Source: CAYLNM01 sp964385045 (GTDB taxonomy: Bacteria > Planctomycetota > Phycisphaerae > Phycisphaerales > SM1A02). From it: a stretch of 17,787 nucleotides of DNA. This document shows positions 1 to 8,654 of this stretch, piece after piece (the stretch's first letter is position 1; the number at the start of each line of letters is the position of its first letter). A model generated the notes under the pieces. That model saw only the letters and a list, made by a program, of their open reading frames with translations. It was not told the DNA's origin and did not search any database. The stretch covers positions 1 to 17,787 of the forward strand of contig CAYLNM010000092.1 of the NCBI GenBank assembly GCA_964385045.1. The letters run 5' to 3'. Both the position numbers and the translations under genes were made by a program.

Positions 1-475
1 GACCGGGACAAAGGCGACGCATCTGGACGCCTGGGCGCGGCGCGCCGGCCGGGCGGCCCCGGCCACGACGAACCGCCGGGCCCGGACGGGCGGCGATGGG
101 GATCGCCGCGTGCGTCCGGGCCCGGCGGGTCCGGGCGGGCCCCGGAAGGAGCCCGGGGGCCGGAGAAGGAAAGGAAGGGAGAAGTGCCGGAGATACGCGG
201 GGCCGCCGGCCCGGGTTCGGGGCCGAGGCGAGAACGTCATCGGCCGCGGGCGGGGGGTGGCTGGGCGGACGCCGCCCGCCGCGGCCGGAGGCGAGCGAGA
301 CCCGCCGCGATTGCGCGACGGGCCTCGCTCCCGGACCTCCCGGATCACTCGAGTCCCTCGGATCCTCGGGAAGCGCGGCCCCCCCCGGTCCCGGTCGTCG
401 CCGGCGTCGCCCCGCGTCCCCTCCGGACCGGGGCGGGGACCGGTGCGGGGCCGGGCGGGCCCGCCACGGCTCGGC
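1..475. other. Gene-poor stretch downstream of aceA
   Basis: No reading frame here resembles a protein family I recognise. All frames are long only because the GC content removes stop codons. The visible elements are a 23-nt all-purine run at 162-184 and a GC-rich imperfect hairpin next to the aceA stop at about 442-468. The first 100 bases could belong to a gene that continues to the left of the window, but I cannot assign a frame. Confidence 0.5.
442..468 (-). terminator. Possible transcription terminator after aceA
   Basis: About 10 bases past the aceA stop there is a perfect 12-bp palindrome, GGCGGGCCCGCC, at 454-465. On the aceA strand it can form an imperfect stem of about 10 bp (arms GTGGCGGGCC and GGCCCCGCAC, two mismatches) with a CGCCC loop. 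There is no U-tract, and in DNA this GC-rich such structures are frequent by chance, so this is a weak call resting mainly on position. Confidence 0.3.
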
Positions 476-1804
<1,329 letters not shown>

Positions 1805-1812
1805 GGTCTCGG

Positions 1813-1835
1813 TCCTTCCTGCCGCCCTCGGCGGC
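1813..1835 (-). promoter_or_regulatory. aceA Shine-Dalgarno and adjacent hairpin
   Basis: On the minus strand AGGAAGGA (1813-1820) sits 8 nt before the aceA ATG. Immediately upstream is a perfect 6-bp hairpin GCCGCC-CTC-GGCGGC at 1821-1835. The hairpin lies in the aceB-aceA gap. It could stabilise or attenuate the downstream part of the transcript, but it may also be a chance feature of GC-rich DNA. Confidence 0.45.
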
Positions 1836-1946
1836 GTGTCGGGGTCGGGCGGCGCCGGCCGGCGGGCCGGGGCGCGCGGTTCGGACGCGGCGCACCGCGG
1901 GCCCGGCCGTCGCCGGGCGCGGTCGCCGCGCCCCGGTCGGTCGGGC

Positions 1947-3605
1947 TCAGTCCTCGAGCAGGTCGCCCGCGGGATGGGTGAGGAACGGGACGAGCGTCTC
2001 GTCGAGGATCAGCCGCTCCACGAGCGTGCGGGCCTCGTCGAACCGGCCGCTCCGGGTCAGGCGCGGACCGCGCTCGGCGGCGATGGTGTCCATCGCCCGG
2101 GCGAGCTCGGCCTGCACCACGGCCGGCGTCACGCTCGTGCCGTCGTCGAGCTCGGCCCGCCACCGCGTCCACTGCCAGACCTGGCTGCGGGCGATCTCGG
2201 CGGTGGCCGCGTCCTCCATGAGGTGGTCGATGGGCACGCAGCCGCGGCCGCGGATCCAGGACTCGACGTAGAGGATCGCCACCCGCAGGCAGCCCCGCAG
2301 CGACTCGAGCGTGCGGGGGCCTGCGGGCGGGTCGAGGAGGTCCGATGCCGCCACCTGCACGTCGTCGCGGGCCACGTCGAGCTGGTTCCGCCGCCCCGCG
2401 AGGTGGGCGTCGAAGATCTCCATCGCGACCGGGACGAGGGCCGGGTGTGCGACCCACGTTCCGTCGTGGCCGTCGCGCGCCTCGCGGGCCTTGTCGGCGC
2501 GGACCTTCCCGATCGCCGCGTCGTTGGCGGCGGGATCGTCCTTGATCGGGATCTGGGCCGCCATGCCGCCCATCGCGAAGGCGCCGCGTCGGTGGCACGT
2601 CCGCACGAGCAGCTGCGTGTAGGCCCGCATGAAGGGCTGCTCCATGGTGACGGCGGCCCGGTCGGGAAGCAGGCGATCGGGCCGGGCGCGGTGGCACTTG
2701 AGGAACGAGAAGATGTAGTCCCAGCGGCCGCAGTTCAGGCCGACGACGTGGTCGCGGAGCTCGAAGAGGATCTCGTCCATCTCGAAGACGGCGGGCAGCG
2801 TCTCGATCAGCACCGTCACCTTGACCGTGCCCACCGGGAGTCCGAGGCGCTCCTGGGCGTGCTCCAGCACGCGGTTCCAGAGACGGGCCTCGAGGTGGCT
2901 CTCGAGCTTGGGCAGGTACAGCGACGGGCCGGTGCCACGATCGATCATCTCGGCCGCGTTGTGGAAGAGGAACAGGCCGGCGTCCACGAGGGACGCGGGC
3001 ACCGGGCGACCGTCCACCTCGAGGTGCGTCTCGAGCAGATGCCAGCCGCGGGGCCGGACGGTGAGGACCGCGGGCTCGTCCGCGAGCTCGTAGCGCTTGC
3101 CGGTGTCGGCGGTGAAGTCGATCGCGCGCCGGACGGCGTCGCGAAGGTTGACCTGCCCGTCGAGGACATTGGTCCACGTGGGGCTCGTCGAGTCCTCGAA
3201 GTCGGCCATGAAGACCTTCGCCCCGGAGTTCAAGGCGTTGATCACCATCTTGCGGTCGACGGGCCCGGTGATCTCGACCCGGCGGTCGAGCAGGTGCTCC
3301 GGGATCGGGGCCACCCGCCAGTCCGACTCCCGCACCGACGCGGTGCCGGGCAGGAAGCCGAGCGGCACGCCCGCGTCGAGCTCGGCCTGCCGCCGAACGC
3401 GACGGCGGAGCAGGGCGTCGACGTCCTCGGCGAAGGTGCGGTGCAGGTCGGCGACGAACGCGAGGGCGGCGGGCGAGAGGATCGCCCCCTGCTCGGGCGT
3501 CGCGGCGGGACGGCGGAGACGAACCCCGCGGGGCTCGGGCTCGGCGACGAGGGTGCCGGCGTCGGGGTGGGTCCCATGGGGACCGTCGTGCGTCGGGCTG
3601 CTCAT
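1947..3605 (-). CDS. aceB: Malate synthase A
   Basis: Malate synthase condenses glyoxylate with acetyl-CoA to malate, the second glyoxylate-shunt step. The 552-aa length fits the A-type enzyme (about 530-550 aa) rather than the G-type (over 700 aa). The PROSITE-type signature RDHVVGLNCGRWDYIF is at 284-299. The conserved stretch KVTVLIETLPAVFEMDEIL is at about 262-280 and includes a metal-ligand Glu. RPRGWH (about 184-189), DGTWVAHP (381-388) and HLMEDAATAEIARSQVWQW (461-479, with the probable general-base Asp464) are also present. The ATG at 3605 follows the strong ribosome-binding site GGAGAGGAG (plus-strand 3613-3621). It is first in an aceB-aceA unit and divergent from a ScfR/RamB-like regulator gene. 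In other high-GC bacteria that regulator type controls acetate and propionate genes. Confidence 0.97.
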   Translation of the reverse strand: MSSPTHDGPHGTHPDAGTLVAEPEPRGVRLRRPAATPEQGAILSPAALAFVADLHRTFAEDVDALLRRRVRRQAELDAGVPLGFLPGTASVRESDWRVAPIPEHLLDRRVEITGPVDRKMVINALNSGAKVFMADFEDSTSPTWTNVLDGQVNLRDAVRRAIDFTADTGKRYELADEPAVLTVRPRGWHLLETHLEVDGRPVPASLVDAGLFLFHNAAEMIDRGTGPSLYLPKLESHLEARLWNRVLEHAQERLGLPVGTVKVTVLIETLPAVFEMDEILFELRDHVVGLNCGRWDYIFSFLKCHRARPDRLLPDRAAVTMEQPFMRAYTQLLVRTCHRRGAFAMGGMAAQIPIKDDPAANDAAIGKVRADKAREARDGHDGTWVAHPALVPVAMEIFDAHLAGRRNQLDVARDDVQVAASDLLDPPAGPRTLESLRGCLRVAILYVESWIRGRGCVPIDHLMEDAATAEIARSQVWQWTRWRAELDDGTSVTPAVVQAELARAMDTIAAERGPRLTRSGRFDEARTLVERLILDETLVPFLTHPAGDLLED

Positions 3606-3794
3606 GCGATGGCTCCTCTCCGCCCCGGCGTGGGGGCATCGAGGTCATCCGCGGTTGACGAGATTTACCCCGTGCGTGGGGAAGGTGGGCATTTCATCAA
3701 CGAATTCATGCATGAAAATGCATTGACAGCGCTCGTTTACCGATTTTGCCATCTGTAAAGTCGGTGGACGCGGATGACCCCGGAGGCCCCTCGC
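3606..3794. promoter_or_regulatory. Divergent control region between aceB and the ScfR-like regulator
   Basis: The region holds an AT-rich island (about 3660-3760) that stands out sharply from the surrounding GC-rich DNA. It contains a perfect 12-bp palindrome TTCATGCATGAA (3705-3716) and a second ATGCAT (3718-3723) exactly 10 bp, one helical turn, from the first (3708-3713). There is also an inverted repeat TTTAC-14 nt-GTAAA (3736-3740 / 3755-3759) around a TTTTGCC run. On the plus strand, TTGACA (3723-3728), an 18-nt spacer and TGCCAT (3747-3752) form a plausible promoter for the regulator. I could not assign a convincing promoter for aceB on the minus strand. RamB sites in Corynebacterium contain a TTTGCAAA core, and TTTTGC here resembles half of that. 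The overlap of palindromes with the TTGACA box suggests autoregulation, which is an inference. Confidence 0.7.
3705..3723. repeat. Palindrome and helically phased ATGCAT pair, candidate operator
   Basis: TTCATGCATGAA is a perfect 12-bp palindrome at 3705-3716. A second ATGCAT at 3718-3723 is phased by 10 bp and overlaps the first base of the TTGACA box. Dimeric XRE-type repressors typically bind such symmetrical sites, and the adjacent gene encodes one. Confidence 0.55.
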
Positions 3795-5279
3795 ATGGGC
3801 GATCGATCCCCTTCCCGCGGGCGGGACGCCCGGCTCGCGGCCCGGCTGCGACGGCACCGACTCGACCGAGGCATCACCCAGGCGGCGATGGCCGGGCGGC
3901 TCGGGATCTCGGCCAGCTACCTGAATCTCATCGAGCACGGGCGACGGCCGCTGGGGGCGGAGCTGCTCCTGCGGGCGGCGAGCGAGCTCGGCGTGAGCGT
4001 CGACGAGCTCGCCCGCGACGAGTCGAGCCGGCTCGCGGCGGAGGTGCTCGAGGCGCTCTCCGACCCCACGCTCGAGGCGGGCGAGGTGGCGCCGGACGAC
4101 GTGCAGGCGCTGGCCGTGCGGTCGCCCGAGCTCGCCCGCGCGGTGTCGGGGCTCTACCGCCGGTGGCGGGAGGCCCGCGATGCGGTCCGCGACCTCGCCG
4201 CCCGGGTGGAGGACGAGCAGGGGCGGGCCGACCTCAAGGCCCCGGCCCTGCTGCCGAGCGAGGAGGTGACCGAGCTGATCCACCGGCACCGCAACCACGT
4301 GCCGGAGCTCGAGGCGCGGGCCGAGGCGCTGCGGGATCGCATCGAGCGGGACCGCGACCTCTTCGGCGCGCTCATGCGGCACCTCGCGAGCGAGCACGGC
4401 ATCGAGGTGCGCATCGAGCGGGTCGACACGATGGGACGGGCGATGCGGCGATTCGAGCGAGACCGCGGGCGACTGCTGCTCTCGGAGCTGCTCCGGCGCG
4501 GCAGCCGCAACTTCCAGCTCGCGCACGTGATCGCGCTGCTCGAGCATCCGGACGAGCTCGACCGGCTCGCGGACGATCCGGGACTCACCAGCGACGCCTC
4601 GCGGCGGCTCGCCCGCGTGGCGATGGCCAACTACTTCGCGGGGGCGGTCCTCATGCCGTACGAGCGCTTCCTCGCCTCGGCCGAGGACGTGCGGTACGAC
4701 ATCGAGCTGCTCGGCCACCGCTTCCGCACCACCTTCGAGCAGGTCTGCCACCGGCTGACCTCTCTGCGGCGACCGGGCCGCCCCGGGGTGTCGTTCTCGC
4801 TGCTGCGGGTCGACCTCGCCGGCAACCTGTCCAAGCGCTTCGCCGCCGACGGAACGCCGATCGCCCGCTTCAGTCCGTGCTGCGGGCGGTGGAACGTCCA
4901 CAAGGCCTTCCTGCGGCCGGGCGCGATCCGGGTGCAGCTCGAGCGCCGCACCGACGGGTCGCTGCGGTTCTGCATCGCCCGGACGATCCGCAAGGAGAGC
5001 GGCGGCTGGCGGGCGACCGACCCGGTGCAGGCGGTGGGCATCGCGTGCGACGCCGCCGACGCCCGGGCCCTGGTCTACGCCGACGGCATCGAGCTCGACC
5101 GGGCCGAGGCGGCGGTACCGGTGGGCACGACGTGCCGTCTGTGCGAGCGGATGGACTGCGAGCAGCGGGCGATGCCGCCGATCCTGACGCCGATGACGAT
5201 CGACGAGAACGTTCGCGGCGTGGCGTTCTACGCCCCGGTGGGGGACGAGGGAGCGGACGCGGGCGGCTCGGTATCGTGA
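3795..5279 (+). CDS. ScfR/RamB-like short-chain fatty acyl transcriptional regulator
   Basis: The protein is 494 aa from the chosen ATG at 3795, which has GGAGG (3782-3786) 8 nt upstream. An ATG at 3774 would add seven residues but has only a weak ribosome-binding site. Residues about 13-70 form an XRE/Cro-type helix-turn-helix (ITQAAMAGRLGISASYLNLIEHG). The middle (about 180-330) looks like the ImmA/IrrE-related domain of this family but lacks the HExxH zinc-protease motif, so it is probably a ligand or structural domain. The C-terminal part has Cys pairs at about 362-363 and the cluster CRLCERMDC (Cys447, 450, 455), typical of the ScfR family. RamB, a member of this family, represses aceA and aceB in Corynebacterium and acts beside icl1 in Mycobacterium. 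Its divergent placement from aceB-aceA supports the same role here. A propionate-sensing ScfR function remains possible. Confidence 0.9.
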   Translation: MGDRSPSRGRDARLAARLRRHRLDRGITQAAMAGRLGISASYLNLIEHGRRPLGAELLLRAASELGVSVDELARDESSRLAAEVLEALSDPTLEAGEVAPDDVQALAVRSPELARAVSGLYRRWREARDAVRDLAARVEDEQGRADLKAPALLPSEEVTELIHRHRNHVPELEARAEALRDRIERDRDLFGALMRHLASEHGIEVRIERVDTMGRAMRRFERDRGRLLLSELLRRGSRNFQLAHVIALLEHPDELDRLADDPGLTSDASRRLARVAMANYFAGAVLMPYERFLASAEDVRYDIELLGHRFRTTFEQVCHRLTSLRRPGRPGVSFSLLRVDLAGNLSKRFAADGTPIARFSPCCGRWNVHKAFLRPGAIRVQLERRTDGSLRFCIARTIRKESGGWRATDPVQAVGIACDAADARALVYADGIELDRAEAAVPVGTTCRLCERMDCEQRAMPPILTPMTIDENVRGVAFYAPVGDEGADAGGSVS

Positions 5280-5371
5280 GCGTCGTCCGGCCCGGGAGCC
5301 GGCACCGTCGCCGCCGCGACCGCCGCCGCATTCGCCTTCGCCTCCGCCACCGACCCCGCCGGATCCCCGCC

Positions 5372-7273
5372 ATGCCGCCGCACCTCGCCCGGGTCGCCCG
5401 CCGGCGCCCCGCCGTCGCCCGCTCCTCGCCGGCCCGCGCGATCGCACCGGCCGGGCGCGGGCTCCGCCCGTCCGTCGCCGCGACGCTGCTCGCCGCTGCC
5501 CTCGTGATCGCGGGCCCGTTCGCCGCCGTCGGCGCCGCGACCACCGGCGCCGCGACCGCCGGCGTTCGGCCGCCGCTGGCCGACGTCGTGCGCGCGGTGG
5601 ACCGCTCGCTCGTGCACGTGGAGGCCGGGGCCGGCTACGGCAGCGGCTTCTTCCTCCGCGACCGGCGGACCGTGGTGACCGCGGCCCACGTGCTCGGCGA
5701 CCTGCGGCCGGGCGACGAGCTCGTCCTGCGTCCGGTCGCGGCCACCCCGGACGGACTCGCGGACCTCGGGCCGCCGTTCACGGCCGAGCTGCGGGCGGTG
5801 CACCCGCGGCTCGACCTCGCGGTGCTGCTCGTGCCGGCGGCGCCGCCCGGGGCGCGGCCGCTCGCCTCCGGCCCGCCGGCTCCGATGCTCGCCCGTGGCC
5901 GCGAGGTGCTGGTCCACGGCTTCCCGTCGCCGATGGCGCCGACGCTCTCCCGCGGCGTGGTGTCGGCCCACCAGCGCGACTTCGCCGACGGGGCGACGTA
6001 CGACCTCCTCGACGCCCCGATCGGTGGCGGCTCCTCGGGCGGCCCGGTGACGGACCGCGAGGGCCGGCTCGTGGGGATGGCCACCGCCGTGCACACCGAC
6101 GGCGATCCGACCAGCTTCAACTGGACGGACGCCCTGCCGCGGGCGGTCATCGAGGCGATGGTGCCGCCCGGCGGCGCCGCGGCGATCGATCCGCCGGTCC
6201 CCGCCCGCGAGCTGGTGGAGCGGATCCGGACCGCCCCCGACGACGCGTCCCGGCTCGCCCGGCTCGCGGAGGCGTTCGACGAGCTGCTCGCCACCCGCGC
6301 CCGGCCGGCGCCGCTGGCGTCCGACCTCGAGACCCTCGTGCGGGCCGTGGCCGGACTCGTGCGTCCGCGCACCGCGCCCGAGGTGCGCCGCCTGCTGGAG
6401 CTCGTCATCGCCTTCGAGGCCCGGCTCGCCCGCCGCGCGGTCCACTGGTCGCTGGCCGGCGTGGTACCGGACCCGGCGATGCAGTCGCGGCTGGACGAGC
6501 TCGATCGCCTGAGCACGAGCTGGACCCGCGAGGTGGCGGAAGCCGGGCTCGCGGCGGCCGGTCCCGAGGATCGCGGGGCCTGGGAGCGGGCCACGCTGGA
6601 GCCGCTGGCCCGGGCGCTGGAGGAGGCCGCGGCCGCCGCCGCGGACGCCTGCGACCTGGCGATGGAGGTCCACCACGCGGACGAGCTGACGCTCCGCGGC
6701 CTGGACCGGGCCGAGGTCGTGGAAGCCCTCGGAGACCTCGCCCACCTCGGAGCCCTGCTCGAGCGGCTCGAGGCGTCGCCGCCTCCGGATCCCGGCGGCG
6801 CGGCCGTGCTCCCGGCGGAGCGCTGGGCCGTCTTCCGCCGTTTCGCGGAGGCGGCCCGCGCGGCGTCGGAGGCGTGGGAGGCGTTGACGCCGGCCTGTCG
6901 CGGCCTCGAGGGCGAGATCGACTCCTCGAGTCCCGAGGCCATCCGCGAGAGCCTCGCCGCCGCCGGCTGGCGGACGGCGGCGCCACCGCGGGGACCGATC
7001 GCCCTCGCCCCGTGGGCCTCGGAGACGTTCGTCCTCGAGCTCGACGGGCTCGGGGCGACCGCGTTCCGGCTCATGGGGATCTCGTCCGACGGCCAGGACG
7101 TGGACCTGCTGCTCGAGGCGCCGGACGGCACGCCCCACGACGAGGACATGGCCCTGGACGGCGATCCGATCGTCGGCGGGGACGCCGCGGCCGGCTCGGG
7201 GCCCTGGCGGGTGACGGCCTCCAGCGCCGCCGACCGCCCGACCACCATGGTGCTCGAGCTCTGGGTGCGGTGA
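5372..7273 (+). CDS. Trypsin-like serine protease with helical middle and beta-rich C-terminal region
   Basis: The protein is 633 aa from the ATG at 5372. It has a long Arg/Ala-rich N-terminus and then a hydrophobic stretch (about 34-62), which could be a signal peptide or a membrane anchor. Residues about 75-265 form a chymotrypsin-fold protease with a complete triad: His106 in VVTAAHV, Asp148 in HPRLDLAVL and Ser222 in GGGSSGGPV. The GSGFFL and LVGMATA strands also fit. Residues about 275-530 are Glu/Ala/Arg-rich and probably helical, with no family I recognise. The last 90 residues (about 545-633) look beta-rich (FVLELDGLG, DVDLLLEAPDGTP, GPWRVTASS) and resemble the pre-peptidase C-terminal type of domain. 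A GTG at 5276 overlapping the upstream stop (GTGA) is in frame but would add an implausible Arg-rich leader; neither start has a good ribosome-binding site. The close spacing suggests co-transcription with the regulator. The substrate is unknown. Confidence 0.85.
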   Translation: MPPHLARVARRRPAVARSSPARAIAPAGRGLRPSVAATLLAAALVIAGPFAAVGAATTGAATAGVRPPLADVVRAVDRSLVHVEAGAGYGSGFFLRDRRTVVTAAHVLGDLRPGDELVLRPVAATPDGLADLGPPFTAELRAVHPRLDLAVLLVPAAPPGARPLASGPPAPMLARGREVLVHGFPSPMAPTLSRGVVSAHQRDFADGATYDLLDAPIGGGSSGGPVTDREGRLVGMATAVHTDGDPTSFNWTDALPRAVIEAMVPPGGAAAIDPPVPARELVERIRTAPDDASRLARLAEAFDELLATRARPAPLASDLETLVRAVAGLVRPRTAPEVRRLLELVIAFEARLARRAVHWSLAGVVPDPAMQSRLDELDRLSTSWTREVAEAGLAAAGPEDRGAWERATLEPLARALEEAAAAAADACDLAMEVHHADELTLRGLDRAEVVEALGDLAHLGALLERLEASPPPDPGGAAVLPAERWAVFRRFAEAARAASEAWEALTPACRGLEGEIDSSSPEAIRESLAAAGWRTAAPPRGPIALAPWASETFVLELDGLGATAFRLMGISSDGQDVDLLLEAPDGTPHDEDMALDGDPIVGGDAAAGSGPWRVTASSAADRPTTMVLELWVR

Positions 7274-7307
7274 ACGCCCGGGGCGACGGAGGCGACCCCC
7301 GTCCTTC

Positions 7308-7320
7308 CCGCCGCGGGCGG
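7308..7320 (+). terminator. Weak hairpin between the convergent protease and mnhG genes
   Basis: CCGCC-GCG-GGCGG forms a 5-bp perfect stem 35 bp past the protease stop, without a U-tract. It is the only hairpin close behind the protease gene on that strand and could help end transcription, but chance is a fair alternative. Confidence 0.25.
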
Positions 7321-7355
7321 CCGCGCATGCCGCCGGTCGTGGGCGAAGCGGCGGG

Positions 7356-7370
7356 GAGCGCTCAGCGCTC
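7356..7370 (-). terminator. Hairpin wrapping the mnhG stop codon
   Basis: GAGCGC-TCA-GCGCTC is a perfect 6-bp stem with a 3-nt loop, and the loop is exactly the mnhG stop codon (TGA on the minus strand, 7362-7364). It marks the 3' end of the seven-gene operon and may act as a terminator or a 3'-end stabiliser. No U-tract follows. Confidence 0.4.
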
Positions 7371-7772
7371 GCGCGGCCGCCCCCCGCGGTCGTCGCCGTC
7401 GATGTCCTCGTCCATCGACGCCGCCGGCGCGGGCGGGGGCACGCGCCCCTTCATCTCGTCGATGACGGTGCCCGACCAGGTGGACGAGCCGAGGACGTAG
7501 CCCGCCCGGGCGATCAGGTGCGAGGCGATCGGGGCGGTCAGGAACAGGAACGCGATCACGAGGCTCGCCTGCAGCGCGGTCACCGCGTCCCGGAAGTGCA
7601 GCCCGACCGAGGCCACGATCAGCGCGATGCCGAGGGTGCCCGCCTTGGTCGAGGCCTGCATGCGGGTGTAGACGTCGGGCATTCGCAGGATGCCGACGCC
7701 GGCGAGCAGGCAGAAGCCCACGCCGAGGCCGAGGGTGATCCACTCGAGCTTGAGCAGGGCGTCAAGAGGCAT
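7362..7772 (-). CDS. mnhG: Na+/H+ antiporter subunit G (MnhG/MrpG)
   Basis: This is the last subunit of the hetero-oligomeric Mrp cation/proton antiporter in the inner membrane. The protein is 136 aa, slightly longer than the usual 110-125. Three hydrophobic segments are visible (about 10-28, 42-56, 66-88). The family hallmark is GILRMPDVYTRMQASTKAGTLG at about 27-48, followed by TAPIASHLIARAGY (about 79-92). The C-terminal tail is charged and proline-rich (about 108-136) and may be cytoplasmic. The ATG at 7772 lies within the 3' end of mnhF (11-bp overlap), so translation is probably coupled, with GGGGA a few bases upstream as a weak ribosome-binding site. Confidence 0.95.
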   Translation of the reverse strand: MPLDALLKLEWITLGLGVGFCLLAGVGILRMPDVYTRMQASTKAGTLGIALIVASVGLHFRDAVTALQASLVIAFLFLTAPIASHLIARAGYVLGSSTWSGTVIDEMKGRVPPPAPAASMDEDIDGDDRGGRPRER

Positions 7773-8166
7773 CTTCGCGTCCCCGTCGCTCGAGGTAGAG
7801 GGCGAAGGCGGCGGTGCCCATGAAGGTCAGGAGGGCGACCACCACCGCGACCATCAGCAGCTCGGACCGCTCGCTCAGGACCGCGCCGATGGCCACGATC
7901 CCGGCGGCGAAGAACGCCAGCAGGTCGAGCGCGACCACGCGATCGGCCAGGGTCGGGCCGCGCATCAGCCGCACCACGGCGAGCACCATCGCCAGGCCGA
8001 GGATCACCATCGCCACGTCGTGCACCGGGAGCGGGCCGTACCAGTCGCTCCCCGTGTCCCCGTCGGCGACCACGTCGACGGCCAGGCCGAGCGGGACGTC
8101 GCCGAGCCCGAGCAGGCCGGCGAGGACGCCGAGGCCCGGCAGCATCGCGAGCAGCAGGGCGGTCAT
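7762..8166 (-). CDS. mnhF: Na+/H+ antiporter subunit F (MnhF/MrpF), N-terminally extended
   Basis: MrpF is a small three-helix membrane subunit of the Mrp complex. The recognisable core begins at about residue 48 (VHDVAMVILGLAMVLAVVRL), continues with MRGPTLADRVVALDLL (about 68-83), the family's most conserved stretch, and ends with two further hydrophobic segments. The usual length is about 90 aa; this one is 134 because of an extra N-terminus (about 1-47) that contains a further hydrophobic segment (LLLAMLPGLGVLAGLLGL). The ATG at 8166 overlaps the mnhE stop in an ATGA arrangement, which supports the long start. Translation from an internal GTG or ATG near the core remains an alternative. 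Confidence 0.93.
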   Translation of the reverse strand: MTALLLAMLPGLGVLAGLLGLGDVPLGLAVDVVADGDTGSDWYGPLPVHDVAMVILGLAMVLAVVRLMRGPTLADRVVALDLLAFFAAGIVAIGAVLSERSELLMVAVVVALLTFMGTAAFALYLERRGREDAS

Positions 8167-8654
8167 CGGAGCACCCCCTTCACGCGGACCTCGAAGCCGT
8201 CCTTGACCTCCGAGCGGACCGCCTCGGGGTCCGAGGCGTCCATGGTGTGCACCCACAGGGTGCGCCGGTCGGACGCGACGTCCAGCGAGAGCGTGCCCGG
8301 CGTCAGCGACACGAGGTTCGCCAGCACCGTGATCTCGAGATCGGTGAGGTCGTCCTCCAGCGGCACCGCCACGATGCCGGGCTTCATCGCCGACAGCGGC
8401 CGCACCGTGTACGAGGCCATGCGGACGTTGGCGACCACCAGCTCGCGGACGAACCAGCCGATGAAGCCGACGACCTGCAGCACCTTGCCGAAGTAGGAGC
8501 CGCCGCCGCTGCCCGGGTCGAGGCCGAGACGCCACGCCGCGGCGAGGATCAGGTAGCCCATCACGTAGCCGATGAGGAGACCCCGCGGCGACAGGTCGTC
8601 GAGGGCGGTGGCCCAGATCAGGGCGAGCACGAGGTTCCAGGTGAACGTGGTCAC
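8163..8654 (-). CDS. mnhE: Na+/H+ antiporter subunit E (MnhE/MrpE)
   Basis: MrpE is needed for assembly or activity of the Mrp antiporter. The protein is 163 aa, matching the usual 158-165. Two or three hydrophobic segments occupy the first 75 residues (LVLALIWATAL, LLIGYVMGYLILAAAW, VVGFIGWFVRELVVAN). They are followed by the cytoplasmic domain with the family signature LEITVLANLVSLTPGTLSLD (about 108-127) and TLWVHTMD. It starts with GTG at 8654, overlapping the mnhD stop by 4 bp (GTGA), and its own stop overlaps the mnhF start (ATGA). Confidence 0.96.
   Translation of the reverse strand: MTTFTWNLVLALIWATALDDLSPRGLLIGYVMGYLILAAAWRLGLDPGSGGGSYFGKVLQVVGFIGWFVRELVVANVRMASYTVRPLSAMKPGIVAVPLEDDLTDLEITVLANLVSLTPGTLSLDVASDRRTLWVHTMDASDPEAVRSEVKDGFEVRVKGVLR

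Noticed and set aside
3746..5371. Upstream extension of the protease frame through the regulator gene
   Set aside because: The frame stays open by chance. The regulator in the other frame has clear family motifs, and the extension reads as Arg/Gly/Ala-rich noise.
5228..7138. Minus-strand frame opposite the protease
   Set aside because: It is an Arg/Gly-rich shadow, while the plus strand carries an intact catalytic triad in the right order.
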